Part shown: piece after piece, positions 51,813-59,411 of the stretch | Numbering within the stretch: the stretch's first letter is position 1 | Layout of the letters: each line of letters opens with the position of its first letter | DNA from: Aalborgiella sp040079635 | GTDB lineage: Bacteria > Pseudomonadota > Gammaproteobacteria > Burkholderiales > Burkholderiaceae_C | Assembly: GCA_040079635.1 (NCBI GenBank) | Contig: JBEBJY010000007.1 | Coordinates: 1-64,000 of the forward strand | Reading direction: 5' to 3' | DNA length: 64,000 nt | Position numbers and translations under genes: made by a program | Notes under the pieces: generated by a model | Told to the model about the DNA's origin: nothing | What the model saw: only the letters and a program-made list of their open reading frames with translations | Databases searched by the model: none

Positions 51813-52781
51813 ATGTCCGACATCATCCTGCACCACTATCCCACTTCACCTTTTTCTGAAAAAGTGCGTTTGGTGTTGGGATATAAGAACCTAAGTTGGC
51901 AGTCAGTGGTGATTCCTATGATCATGCCCAAGCCCGATGTGGTGGCTTTGACAGGCGGTTACCGCAAAACACCGTTCATGCAGATCGGCGCTGACATTTA
52001 CTGCGATAGTGCTTTGATTTGTGATGTGCTGGAGCAATTGCACCCCACGCCCACGCTGTACCCAGCCCATCAAAAAGGCGTTGCACGTATTTTGGCGCAA
52101 TGGGGCGATACGACGCTGTTTTGGACAGCGATGGCCTACAACTTCAGTCCTGCAGGCGCGGCGCAGATGTTTGGCCTCAATCAACCAGACAGCAAACCAG
52201 AAAACCTAGTGATAGCTAAAGCGTTTGGTGACGACCGCGCCAAAATGCGCGTTGCCGTGCCGCGTTTGCCACCGGCAGATGCGGCGGCCAGTTATAAATC
52301 CTACCTGCGCCGCATTAGCAACATGGTTGAAGATCAGCCCTTTCTACTAGGTAATTTGCCCTGCATTGCCGACTTTGCGGTCTACCACCCGCTGTGGTTC
52401 ACGCGCCATTGCACCTCTACCATGGCCGGCATTTTGGATGCGACACCTGCGGTACTGGCTTGGATGGATCGTATGGCCGCGATTGGTTCAGGTACTATGC
52501 AAAAATCAAATGCTATAGATTCAATAGCTGTTTGTTCAAATAATACGCCGGCTGAAGTAAAAAATGACCGTTTAAATTCAGTTTTTCAGGACGAGCACGG
52601 CATTCCATTGGGTAGCCTAGTCAGCATCGCCAGCGATGCGTTTGGCCCGGAGCCAACCGAAGGTGAATTGATAGCCTGCTCGCGCATGCACTACACCCTG
52701 CGCCGCTTTGATGAACGAGCCGGCGTGGTGCATGTGCACTTTCCGCGTATTGGTTACGTATTAAAGAAAGTTGAAAAATAA
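51813..52781 (+). CDS. Glutathione S-transferase family protein with repeat-derived insert
   Basis: This 322-residue product has a thioredoxin-like N-terminal GST domain (HYPTSPFSEKVRLVLGYKN, residues 7-25) and an alpha-helical C-terminal part (EDQPFLLGNLPCIADFAVYH). It is longer than most GSTs (about 200-230). The extension after residue ~225 contains an in-frame copy of the ~60-bp repeat (residues about 233-252). A conserved domain seems to follow it (VSIASDAFGPEPTEGELI...YTLRRFDERAGVVHVHFP). The stop lies one base before the ATG of the next gene. Confidence 0.85.
   Translation: MSDIILHHYPTSPFSEKVRLVLGYKNLSWQSVVIPMIMPKPDVVALTGGYRKTPFMQIGADIYCDSALICDVLEQLHPTPTLYPAHQKGVARILAQWGDTTLFWTAMAYNFSPAGAAQMFGLNQPDSKPENLVIAKAFGDDRAKMRVAVPRLPPADAAASYKSYLRRISNMVEDQPFLLGNLPCIADFAVYHPLWFTRHCTSTMAGILDATPAVLAWMDRMAAIGSGTMQKSNAIDSIAVCSNNTPAEVKNDRLNSVFQDEHGIPLGSLVSIASDAFGPEPTEGELIACSRMHYTLRRFDERAGVVHVHFPRIGYVLKKVEK
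52509..52566 (+). repeat. Dispersed ~60-bp repeat, copy 12 (orientation A), inside GST gene
   Basis: AATGCTATAG...AATAGCTG, then TAATACGCCGGCTGAAG. It is translated in the common frame: NAIDSIAVCSNNTPAE. Confidence 0.85.
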
Positions 52782-52782
52782 G

Positions 52783-53706
52783 ATGATCTCCAATTTCAAA
52801 AATAAAACCGCCGTATTAACCGGTGCCGGCTCAGGTTTCGGTTTAGAGTGCGCCCGCATCGGCGCCAAGCTGGGTATGAATATCGTCTTGGTGGACGTTC
52901 AGCAAGATGCGTTGGACAAAGCGACTGCTGAAATCGCTTCAGAAGCTGCTAAGTTCGGCGGTCAGGTCATGTCATTCCGTCTGGATATTTCCAAAGCTGC
53001 TGAGGTGGAGGCCATGGGTCAAGCCGTGTTCGCTAAACTGGGCGCACCGCACTTTGTGTTCAACAACGCCGGCGTTGGCGCGGGCGGTTTGATCTGGGAA
53101 ACCACGTTGAAAGACTGGGAATGGGTGCTGGGTGTCAATGTCATGGGTGTGGTACATGGCGTGCGCGTCTTCACGCCGATGATGCTGGATGCCGCCAAGA
53201 AAGACCCTGCCTACCAAGGCCACATCGTCAACACCGCCAGCATGGCCGGTTTGCTGAATGCCCCCAACATGGGTGTCTACAACGTCAGCAAGCATGCCGT
53301 TGTTGCCTTAACCGAAACGTTGTACCAGGATTTGAAACTGGTGACCGACCAAATCAGCGCCTCCGTGCTGTGCCCCTTCTTTGTGGCCACAGGCATTGCG
53401 CAAAGCCACCGCAACAAGCCGGGTGAATTTGCCAGTGATGACGCAAAACCCACCAAGAGCCAGCTCATCGGCCAAGCCATGAGCGACAAAGCCGTGGGAT
53501 CCGGCAAAGTCAGTGCGGCAGACGTAGCGCAAAAAGTGTTTGATGCCATTGCAGACGACCAGTTCTACATTTACAGCCACCCTAAGGCCTTGGCTTCGGT
53601 GCAGACGCGCATGGAAGATGTAGTGCAAATTCGTAACCCGACCAACCCGTTTGCGGGTAAACCGGAAATTGGCGAAAATTTGAAAGCTGCGCTGCGGGCA
53701 GACTAG
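52783..53706 (+). CDS. SDR-family oxidoreductase
   Basis: This short-chain dehydrogenase of about 307 residues has TGAGSGFG, NNAGVGAGG and the catalytic YNVSKHAVV. The C-terminal region is longer than in minimal SDRs and looks like the 'SDR with extended tail' group found beside acyl-CoA metabolism. Substrate unknown. The ATG at 52783 lies one base after the GST stop. Confidence 0.9.
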   Translation: MISNFKNKTAVLTGAGSGFGLECARIGAKLGMNIVLVDVQQDALDKATAEIASEAAKFGGQVMSFRLDISKAAEVEAMGQAVFAKLGAPHFVFNNAGVGAGGLIWETTLKDWEWVLGVNVMGVVHGVRVFTPMMLDAAKKDPAYQGHIVNTASMAGLLNAPNMGVYNVSKHAVVALTETLYQDLKLVTDQISASVLCPFFVATGIAQSHRNKPGEFASDDAKPTKSQLIGQAMSDKAVGSGKVSAADVAQKVFDAIADDQFYIYSHPKALASVQTRMEDVVQIRNPTNPFAGKPEIGENLKAALRAD

Positions 53707-53730
53707 GTTTCAGATGTTTAGAATGGCTGC

Positions 53731-55788
53731 ATGACCACTGAGATTGCATCCACAACGGTTCGGGGCGCTTGTCCCCATGACTGCCCCGATACCTGCGCTT
53801 TGCTGACCACGGTGGTGGACGGCAAAGCCGTCAAAGTGCAGGGCAACCCAGCGCACCCGCACACGGATGGCGTGTTGTGCACGAAGGTATCGCGCTATAC
53901 CGAGCGCACCTATCATCCTGAGCGCATTTTGACGCCGTTGAAACGTGTCGGCCCCAAGGGTTTGGGTCGTTTTGAACCCGTGTCTTGGGACACCGCGCTG
54001 GCTGACATCGCAATAAAACTAGAGTCGATTGCCTCCTGCAACCCGCAAGCCATCGTCCCCTACAGCTACGCCGGCACCATGGGCTTAGTGCAGGGAGAGG
54101 CCATGGCAGCGCGGTTTTTCAACAAATTGGGAGCATCCAAATTGCACCGCTCGATCTGCGCCATGGCCGGCGGTGAGGGCTTAACTTATACATTGGGTGG
54201 AAAAGTCGGCATGAAAGTCGAGTTTTTTGCACAGTCCAAGCTCATCATCATCTGGGGCAGCAATTCCATCGGCAGCAATCTGCATTTTTGGCGCCATGCC
54301 CAGGTCGCCAAACGTGAGGGTGCCAAACTCATTTGCATCGACCCACGCAAAACCGAAACTGCCGACAAATGCCATGAACACATTGCGCTTTTTCCGGGTA
54401 CCGATGCTGCGCTGGCTTTGGCGGTTATGCATGAGTTGATCGTCAACGACTGGCTGGATCACGACTACATTGACAAGCACACACTCGGTTGGCCGGCGTT
54501 AAAAGCGCGTGCGCTGCTCTGGCATCCAGAGCGCGCTGCCAAGATCTGCGGTATCCCAGTAGAACAGATAAAATCGTTGGCTTTCGACTACGGCCAGTGC
54601 TACATCAACCAAACGCCCGCCGCCATCCGCCTGAACTATGGCATGCAGCGCGTGCGTGGCGGTGGTAGCGCGGTGCGAGCGGTTGCTTGCTTGCCGGGCT
54701 TGATTGGCGCTTGGAAACACCCAGCTGGCGGTCTTTTGCTGTCCAGTTCGGGCATGTTCCCTGTGGACAAGGCGGCTTTGCAGCGACCAGACCTTGAAGT
54801 CACGAGTACCCGAACGATCAACATGGTGACCATCGGCGACGACTTGCAAAAACCAAGTTCTACTGAATTTGGCCCCAAAATCGAAGCGTTGATCGTCTAC
54901 AACAGCAACCCCGTCGCAGTTGCGCCCGATTCCAGCCAGGTTGTCAAAGGTTTTGCCAGAGAAGACCTGTTCACCGTGGTACTGGAACATTTTCAAACCG
55001 ACACCGCAGACTATGCCGACTACATTCTTCCTGCCACCACGCAGCTGGAGCACTGGGACATCCACACCACCTACGGCCACACCGATGTGATGCTGAACCG
55101 CCCCGCCATTGCACCCGTGGGTGAGTCCAAAACCAACACACAAATTTTTCGCGAACTAGCAGCCCGCATGGGATATACCGATGCTTGCTTTGCTGATGAC
55201 GACGAAACCCTGTGTAGGCAAGCTTTTGGCGACAAGGTCAGTTTCGACACCCTATTGGATACAGGTTTTTCGACCCTGCCTATTACAGACGCTCCGTTCG
55301 CCGATGGCAACTTTCCCACTTCGTCAGGCAAGTGCGAATTTTTCAGTGACATTTTAGAGAAGCAGGGTTTAGATGGTTTACCCGATCATCTGGACAACTA
55401 TGAGTTGGCTGGTTCATCTGCGATGTATCCGCTGGCCATGATTTCCCCACCAGCGCGCAACTTCCTCAACTCTACCTTCGTCAACGTCACCAGTTTGCGC
55501 GATATTGAGGCGGAGCCGGTGCTGGAGATCCATGCGGATGATGCGCACAGTCGTGGCATCGCTTCTGGTGATGTGGTGCAGGTGTTCAACCAGCGCGGCA
55601 GCTACCAGTGCAAAGCGATGGTGTCCAAACGCGCCCGCGCTGGCGTGGTCAATGGTTTGGGGATTTGGTGGCGCAAGCTAGGGTTGAACGGCACCAATGT
55701 GAATGAAGTGACCAGTCAAAAGCTCACTGATTTGGGTCAAGGCCCGGTGTTTTACGATTGCTTGGTTGAGGTGAAGCGGTGCGACTAA
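53731..55788 (+). CDS. Molybdopterin-dependent oxidoreductase with [4Fe-4S] site
   Basis: This 685-residue protein of the DMSO-reductase family has an N-terminal [4Fe-4S] pattern (Cys14, Cys18, Cys22, Cys50: CPHDCPDTC...GVLCTK), bis-MGD binding regions (IIIWGSNSIGSNLHFW, CIDPRKTETA) and a C-terminal molydopterin dinucleotide domain (ISPPARNFLNSTF). No Sec codon is used. No signal peptide or partner subunits are present, so it is probably a cytoplasmic single-subunit enzyme. The substrate is not clear from the sequence. It overlaps the next gene by ten bases. Confidence 0.9.
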   Translation: MTTEIASTTVRGACPHDCPDTCALLTTVVDGKAVKVQGNPAHPHTDGVLCTKVSRYTERTYHPERILTPLKRVGPKGLGRFEPVSWDTALADIAIKLESIASCNPQAIVPYSYAGTMGLVQGEAMAARFFNKLGASKLHRSICAMAGGEGLTYTLGGKVGMKVEFFAQSKLIIIWGSNSIGSNLHFWRHAQVAKREGAKLICIDPRKTETADKCHEHIALFPGTDAALALAVMHELIVNDWLDHDYIDKHTLGWPALKARALLWHPERAAKICGIPVEQIKSLAFDYGQCYINQTPAAIRLNYGMQRVRGGGSAVRAVACLPGLIGAWKHPAGGLLLSSSGMFPVDKAALQRPDLEVTSTRTINMVTIGDDLQKPSSTEFGPKIEALIVYNSNPVAVAPDSSQVVKGFAREDLFTVVLEHFQTDTADYADYILPATTQLEHWDIHTTYGHTDVMLNRPAIAPVGESKTNTQIFRELAARMGYTDACFADDDETLCRQAFGDKVSFDTLLDTGFSTLPITDAPFADGNFPTSSGKCEFFSDILEKQGLDGLPDHLDNYELAGSSAMYPLAMISPPARNFLNSTFVNVTSLRDIEAEPVLEIHADDAHSRGIASGDVVQVFNQRGSYQCKAMVSKRARAGVVNGLGIWWRKLGLNGTNVNEVTSQKLTDLGQGPVFYDCLVEVKRCD

Positions 55789-56888
55789 GGTGTAAATTTA
55801 TCGTTAAGTTGCTGATTTTGCCGCTGCTATTGTGCCTCAGCAGTTGCGCCGATTTGGGCTACTACTGGCAATCTGTGGAAGGTCATGTCTCGTTGATCAA
55901 AGCGGCGCGTCCGGTCGATGATTGGCTTGCGGATGCTGAAACACCTGAAAAACTCAAAGCGAAGCTTGCATTGACAAAAAAAATCCGTGCATTTGCAGCT
56001 GAAGAGTTGAAACTGCCCGACAACCCCAGCTACAAACGCTATGCCGATTTAAAACGCAAAGCCGTGGTGTGGAATGTGGTTGCCGCGCCGGCATTGTCTT
56101 TGAAGCTCAAAACGTGGTGCTTTCCTGTGGCGGGTTGTGTGGGCTACCGGGGTTACTTTTCGGAAGTAGAAGCAAAAAGGGAAGCCGAAGAACTCAAAAA
56201 ACTAGATTTCGACGTCAGTGTTTATGGCGTGCCCGCTTATTCCACATTGGGCTGGAGTAACTGGGCGGGGGGTGATCCGTTGCTCAGCACCTTCATTGGC
56301 TACCCAGAAGGCGAGTTGGCACGCATCGTCTTTCACGAGCTGGCGCATCAGGTGGTTTATGTGGCGGACGACACCTCGTTCAATGAATCTTTTGCCACTG
56401 CGGTTGAGCGCTTGGGTGGCGCACGTTGGCTGGCAAAGTATGGCTCAGAAGCCACCAAAGCCGAGTATGAGGTGTACGACGGACGCCGAAAACAGTTCAA
56501 AGCGTTGACCAAAGCCACAAGGCTTCAATTGGCTGAAATATACAGTAAAAATATGCATCTAGCCGGCGATAATATTGCCTCAATAGCTATCAAAAATATA
56601 GCAAAAAATGCAGAAAAATATGCAGTTATTGAAAATTTTAAAGCACAATATGAGTTGCAAAAAACCAGCTGGCATGGCTATGCTGGCTATGACAACTGGG
56701 TCAAACAAGCGAACAATGCCGCCTTCGGCGCTTTGGCTGCGTATGATGATGGTGTGCCACAATTTGAAGCGCTGTTTGAACAGCAAGGCGGTGACTGGGA
56801 GAAGTTTTACGCCGCAGTGCTACGCTTAGCCGCCATGCCAAAATTGGCGAGGCAGGCAGCTTTGAAGAAAATCAACAAAGACTCTTAA
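55779..56888 (+). CDS. Lipoprotein zinc aminopeptidase (PF10023 type) with repeat insert
   Basis: This 369-residue product has a lipoprotein signal (LSSC, acylated Cys23) and an M1-like zinc motif HELAH (His186-Glu187-His190) followed by the distal NESFATAVE. It matches the putative-aminopeptidase family of betaproteobacteria and relatives (DUF2265/PF10023). It is probably anchored in the envelope and cleaves peptides. Residues about 257-276 derive from the ~60-bp repeat (orientation B); the stop codon expected from the consensus in this frame (GCCTAA) is replaced by TCA. The start GTG at 55779 overlaps the molybdoenzyme gene. Confidence 0.85.
   Translation: MRLRCKFIVKLLILPLLLCLSSCADLGYYWQSVEGHVSLIKAARPVDDWLADAETPEKLKAKLALTKKIRAFAAEELKLPDNPSYKRYADLKRKAVVWNVVAAPALSLKLKTWCFPVAGCVGYRGYFSEVEAKREAEELKKLDFDVSVYGVPAYSTLGWSNWAGGDPLLSTFIGYPEGELARIVFHELAHQVVYVADDTSFNESFATAVERLGGARWLAKYGSEATKAEYEVYDGRRKQFKALTKATRLQLAEIYSKNMHLAGDNIASIAIKNIAKNAEKYAVIENFKAQYELQKTSWHGYAGYDNWVKQANNAAFGALAAYDDGVPQFEALFEQQGGDWEKFYAAVLRLAAMPKLARQAALKKINKDS
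56548..56606 (+). repeat. Dispersed ~60-bp repeat, copy 13 (orientation B), inside aminopeptidase
   Basis: TCTAGCCGGCGATAATATTG followed by a GCTAT...ATAGC hairpin. Translated as NMHLAGDNIASIAIKNIAK in the host frame. Confidence 0.85.
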
Positions 56889-56911
56889 AGGGTTCATTTT
56901 TAAAGGCAAAT

Positions 56912-57265
56912 ATGGCAGACATTCATATCCATCGCAAACATACGCTAGGCTTTGCCAAAGCACGTGATATTGCCTTCAGTTGGGCAGAAGACGTGGAGAA
57001 TAAGCTCGACATGGCGTGTACTTATGAGGAAGGCAAAACCGAAGACTGCGTCAGCTTCACCCGCTCTGGCGTCAATGGCACGCTGGTGGTGACCAAAGAT
57101 GGTTTTGAGTTGAAAGCGAAACTCGGGTTTTTAGTGGGCGCTTTTAAAGACAAAATTGAAGCGGAAATCAGTAAAAATTTAGATGCGCTATTGTCCAAAC
57201 CCGCCGCAAAGGCAGCAGTTAAAAAAGCAGCACCTAAAAAAGAAGTAACTAAAGCCGCTAAATAA
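56912..57265 (+). CDS. Polyhydroxyalkanoic acid system family protein (phasin-like)
   Basis: This 117-residue protein opens MADIHIHRKHTLGFAKAR, the pattern of the PHA_gran_rgn family, with GFLVGAFKDKIEAEI in the middle. The tail is Lys/Ala-rich (KKAAPKKEVTKAAK), like phasins and histone-like proteins that bind PHA granules. It suggests that the cell makes polyhydroxyalkanoate, although no phaC is in the window. It is convergent with the acyl-CoA-binding gene. Confidence 0.87.
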   Translation: MADIHIHRKHTLGFAKARDIAFSWAEDVENKLDMACTYEEGKTEDCVSFTRSGVNGTLVVTKDGFELKAKLGFLVGAFKDKIEAEISKNLDALLSKPAAKAAVKKAAPKKEVTKAAK

Positions 57266-57269
57266 GGGG

Positions 57270-57524
57270 TTAGCTAAGCGACTCTACCAAATCAATGTAT
57301 TGCTGCTTGGCTGCGTCGCTGTCTGTACCCTTCATGCCATTCCACGCGTCCCACTTGGCGCGGCCGACCATGTCGCTGAAACCAGGTTTTTTATCAGCAT
57401 TGTCGCCAGCGCTTGATTGCTTGTAGAGTGCGTATAACTTCAGCATGGTTGCGTTATCCGGGCGCTCGCTCAGGTTTTTAGAGTTAGCAACAGCGGCTTC
57501 GAATTTGGCGGTTAGATCGGACAT
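57270..57524 (-). CDS. Acyl-CoA-binding protein
   Basis: This 84-residue four-helix protein matches ACBP throughout: KFEAAVANSKNLSERPDN, LKLYALYKQSSAGDN, KPGFSDMVGRAKWDAWNGMKG. It binds medium- to long-chain acyl-CoA esters and would act as a cytoplasmic pool or shuttle. It lies between the PHA-associated gene and the WS/DGAT gene, but on the other strand. Confidence 0.94.
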   Translation of the reverse strand: MSDLTAKFEAAVANSKNLSERPDNATMLKLYALYKQSSAGDNADKKPGFSDMVGRAKWDAWNGMKGTDSDAAKQQYIDLVESLS

Positions 57525-57655
57525 AAAAACTCCTGATGAATTAGAAAAATGGTGGCGAAATTTGGCTGAACTCGGGGTAAGTGCCCACTATCTTAAACTG
57601 CAATTTAAATTGAGAATAGAGCTTTATCACTAGTGTTTGCTTGTTTGGAGTCTAT

Positions 57656-59221
57656 ATGGTTACTCGGATTTCTAAGTCCCCGTCTGCAAAAGGTGTCAAA
57701 TTCAGCGCCCAAAAAGTAGCTCAGAAAGCTGCTCAAAAAGTACAAAAAGACGTCCGCCGCGCTGTTGCGGGCACCCTGGGTATGAGCGGTGAGCGTATGA
57801 GCAAGGTTGACACCGCTTGGCTGCGCATGGATTCCGCCAGTAATTTGATGATGATCGTGGGCGTGTGGACGCTCAAACCACAAGTTTCGTATGATGCTTT
57901 GAGTGAGCGCGTTGAAGGTACTTTGCTCAAATTCCGTCGCTTCAAACAACGCGTGGTCGAAGACTCAGCGGGCGCGACTTGGGTGGACGATAAATCGTTC
58001 GATATCAGCAAACACATCGTTGTTGAAAAGCTCCCTAAAGTGGCCAAAGGCTTAGAGCAAGCAGCTTTGCAAGACCGTGTTGCCGAATTAGCCATGCAGC
58101 CGCTAGACCCACGGCGACCGCTGTGGCAGCTGCATTTGATTGAAGATTACGACGGCGGCAGCGTGTTGATCGTTCGCATCCACCACTGCATCGCCGATGG
58201 TATTGCGTTGATTGCTGTCAGCATGTCCATGGTCGATGGCGGTCCCAAACCACCTGAACGCAAAGCCAAGGTCGAAAAACGAGGCGGCTTGGAAGGAGCA
58301 GAAGACTGGATAGCAGGTACTTTGATCAAATCGCTTACCCAGCTCGCTGTCAAAACATTGGGTAAAACAGGCGATGGCTTTAGCAGCTCTTTAGAAATGT
58401 TGGCAGACCCTAAACAGGGCATGAGTAATACGGCTAACAACACAGTCCATATGGCCAAAATCGCCTACCAGCTCGCCAGCGACGCTGCCGCGCTGGTGCT
58501 GATGCCAGACGATTCGCCCACCCGTCTCAAAGGCAAACCCGGCACGACCAAAAAAGTGGCATGGTGTCAGCCTATTCCGTTGGATGAGGTCAAAGCCGTG
58601 GGTAAAGCGCTGAATTGTTCGCTGAACGATGTCTTGCTCAGCTGCGTCGCTGGTGCAATCGGTGAGTATTTGCGCGCCTTGGGTGACAACACCAAGGGTC
58701 AAGAAATCCGCGCCATGGTGCCCGTCAACCTGCGTCCGCTGGATCAAGCACATAAGCTTGGCAATAACTTTGGCTTAGCGCCTTTGGTACTGCCTATTGG
58801 CGTAGAAAACCCCATCGAACGCGTTTACGAAGTGCGCCGTCGCATGGGTGCGCTCAAAGGCAGCATGCAGCCGTTGCTAGCGTTTGGCATGCTCGCTTTG
58901 GCTGGCACACTCATCAAACCGGCGCAAGAGGCGATGTTGAATCTGTTCTCCAAGAAGACAACTGCGGTGATGACCAATGTGCCCGGCCCAAAAGAAAAGC
59001 TGAAATTCTGCGGCTCTACGCTTGAACAAAGCCTCTTCTGGGTACCTCAAAGCGGCAGTGTCGGCCTTGGCGTATCCATCTTGAGCTACGGCGGCGGCGT
59101 CCAATTCGGCATCATCAGCGACGCCACCCTCTGCCCAGACCCGCAAAAGATCATCGACGAGTTTGAGCCCGAGTTTGCGAAGCTGAGTATTGTGACCCTG
59201 ATGCTGCCTTGGGGTGAATAA
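57656..59221 (+). CDS. Wax ester synthase/diacylglycerol acyltransferase (WS/DGAT)
   Basis: This 521-residue enzyme has the acyltransferase motif HHCIADG (His176-His177-Asp181-Gly182), which supplies the catalytic His and Asp, the WS/DGAT PLWQLHLIED, and NVPGPKEKLKFCG near the C-terminus. It transfers acyl groups from acyl-CoA to alcohol or diacylglycerol to make wax esters or triacylglycerol storage lipid. ATG 57656 is preferred over the upstream TTG. It shares its promoter region with the divergent ACBP gene. Confidence 0.93.
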   Translation: MVTRISKSPSAKGVKFSAQKVAQKAAQKVQKDVRRAVAGTLGMSGERMSKVDTAWLRMDSASNLMMIVGVWTLKPQVSYDALSERVEGTLLKFRRFKQRVVEDSAGATWVDDKSFDISKHIVVEKLPKVAKGLEQAALQDRVAELAMQPLDPRRPLWQLHLIEDYDGGSVLIVRIHHCIADGIALIAVSMSMVDGGPKPPERKAKVEKRGGLEGAEDWIAGTLIKSLTQLAVKTLGKTGDGFSSSLEMLADPKQGMSNTANNTVHMAKIAYQLASDAAALVLMPDDSPTRLKGKPGTTKKVAWCQPIPLDEVKAVGKALNCSLNDVLLSCVAGAIGEYLRALGDNTKGQEIRAMVPVNLRPLDQAHKLGNNFGLAPLVLPIGVENPIERVYEVRRRMGALKGSMQPLLAFGMLALAGTLIKPAQEAMLNLFSKKTTAVMTNVPGPKEKLKFCGSTLEQSLFWVPQSGSVGLGVSILSYGGGVQFGIISDATLCPDPQKIIDEFEPEFAKLSIVTLMLPWGE

Positions 59222-59230
59222 ATCGCTATT

Positions 59231-59288
59231 TTTGCTATATTAATAATAGCTAATTAGGTAATAAATACGCTGGCTAGAGACGTAAAAA
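59231..59288 (+). repeat. Dispersed ~60-bp repeat, copy 14 (orientation A)
   Basis: GCTATATTAATAATAGC hairpin, then TAGGTAATAAATACGCTGGC, directly after the WS/DGAT stop. Confidence 0.88.
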
Positions 59289-59313
59289 GCGTTAAAAAAC
59301 TGTTTTTTAAGAA

Positions 59314-59345
59314 AAGTACCCGCTTTTCCTGCAAAACGGGTACTT
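59314..59345. terminator. Inverted repeat upstream of prfC, possible terminator on the minus strand
   Basis: AAGTACCCG (59314-59322) pairs with CGGGTACTT (59337-59345); inside, CTTTT/AAAA continues the stem past a bulged C. A T-run follows only when read on the minus strand, where no gene is upstream. An A/T dyad (TTAAAAAA/TTTTTTAA, 59292-59310) lies just before it. Confidence 0.4.
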
Positions 59346-59411
59346 CTGCGTCAAAGCCGCTTAGGTAAAATCATGGGTTGCTCCTATCTCGCTCTGCGCT
59401 CATAAAATTCA

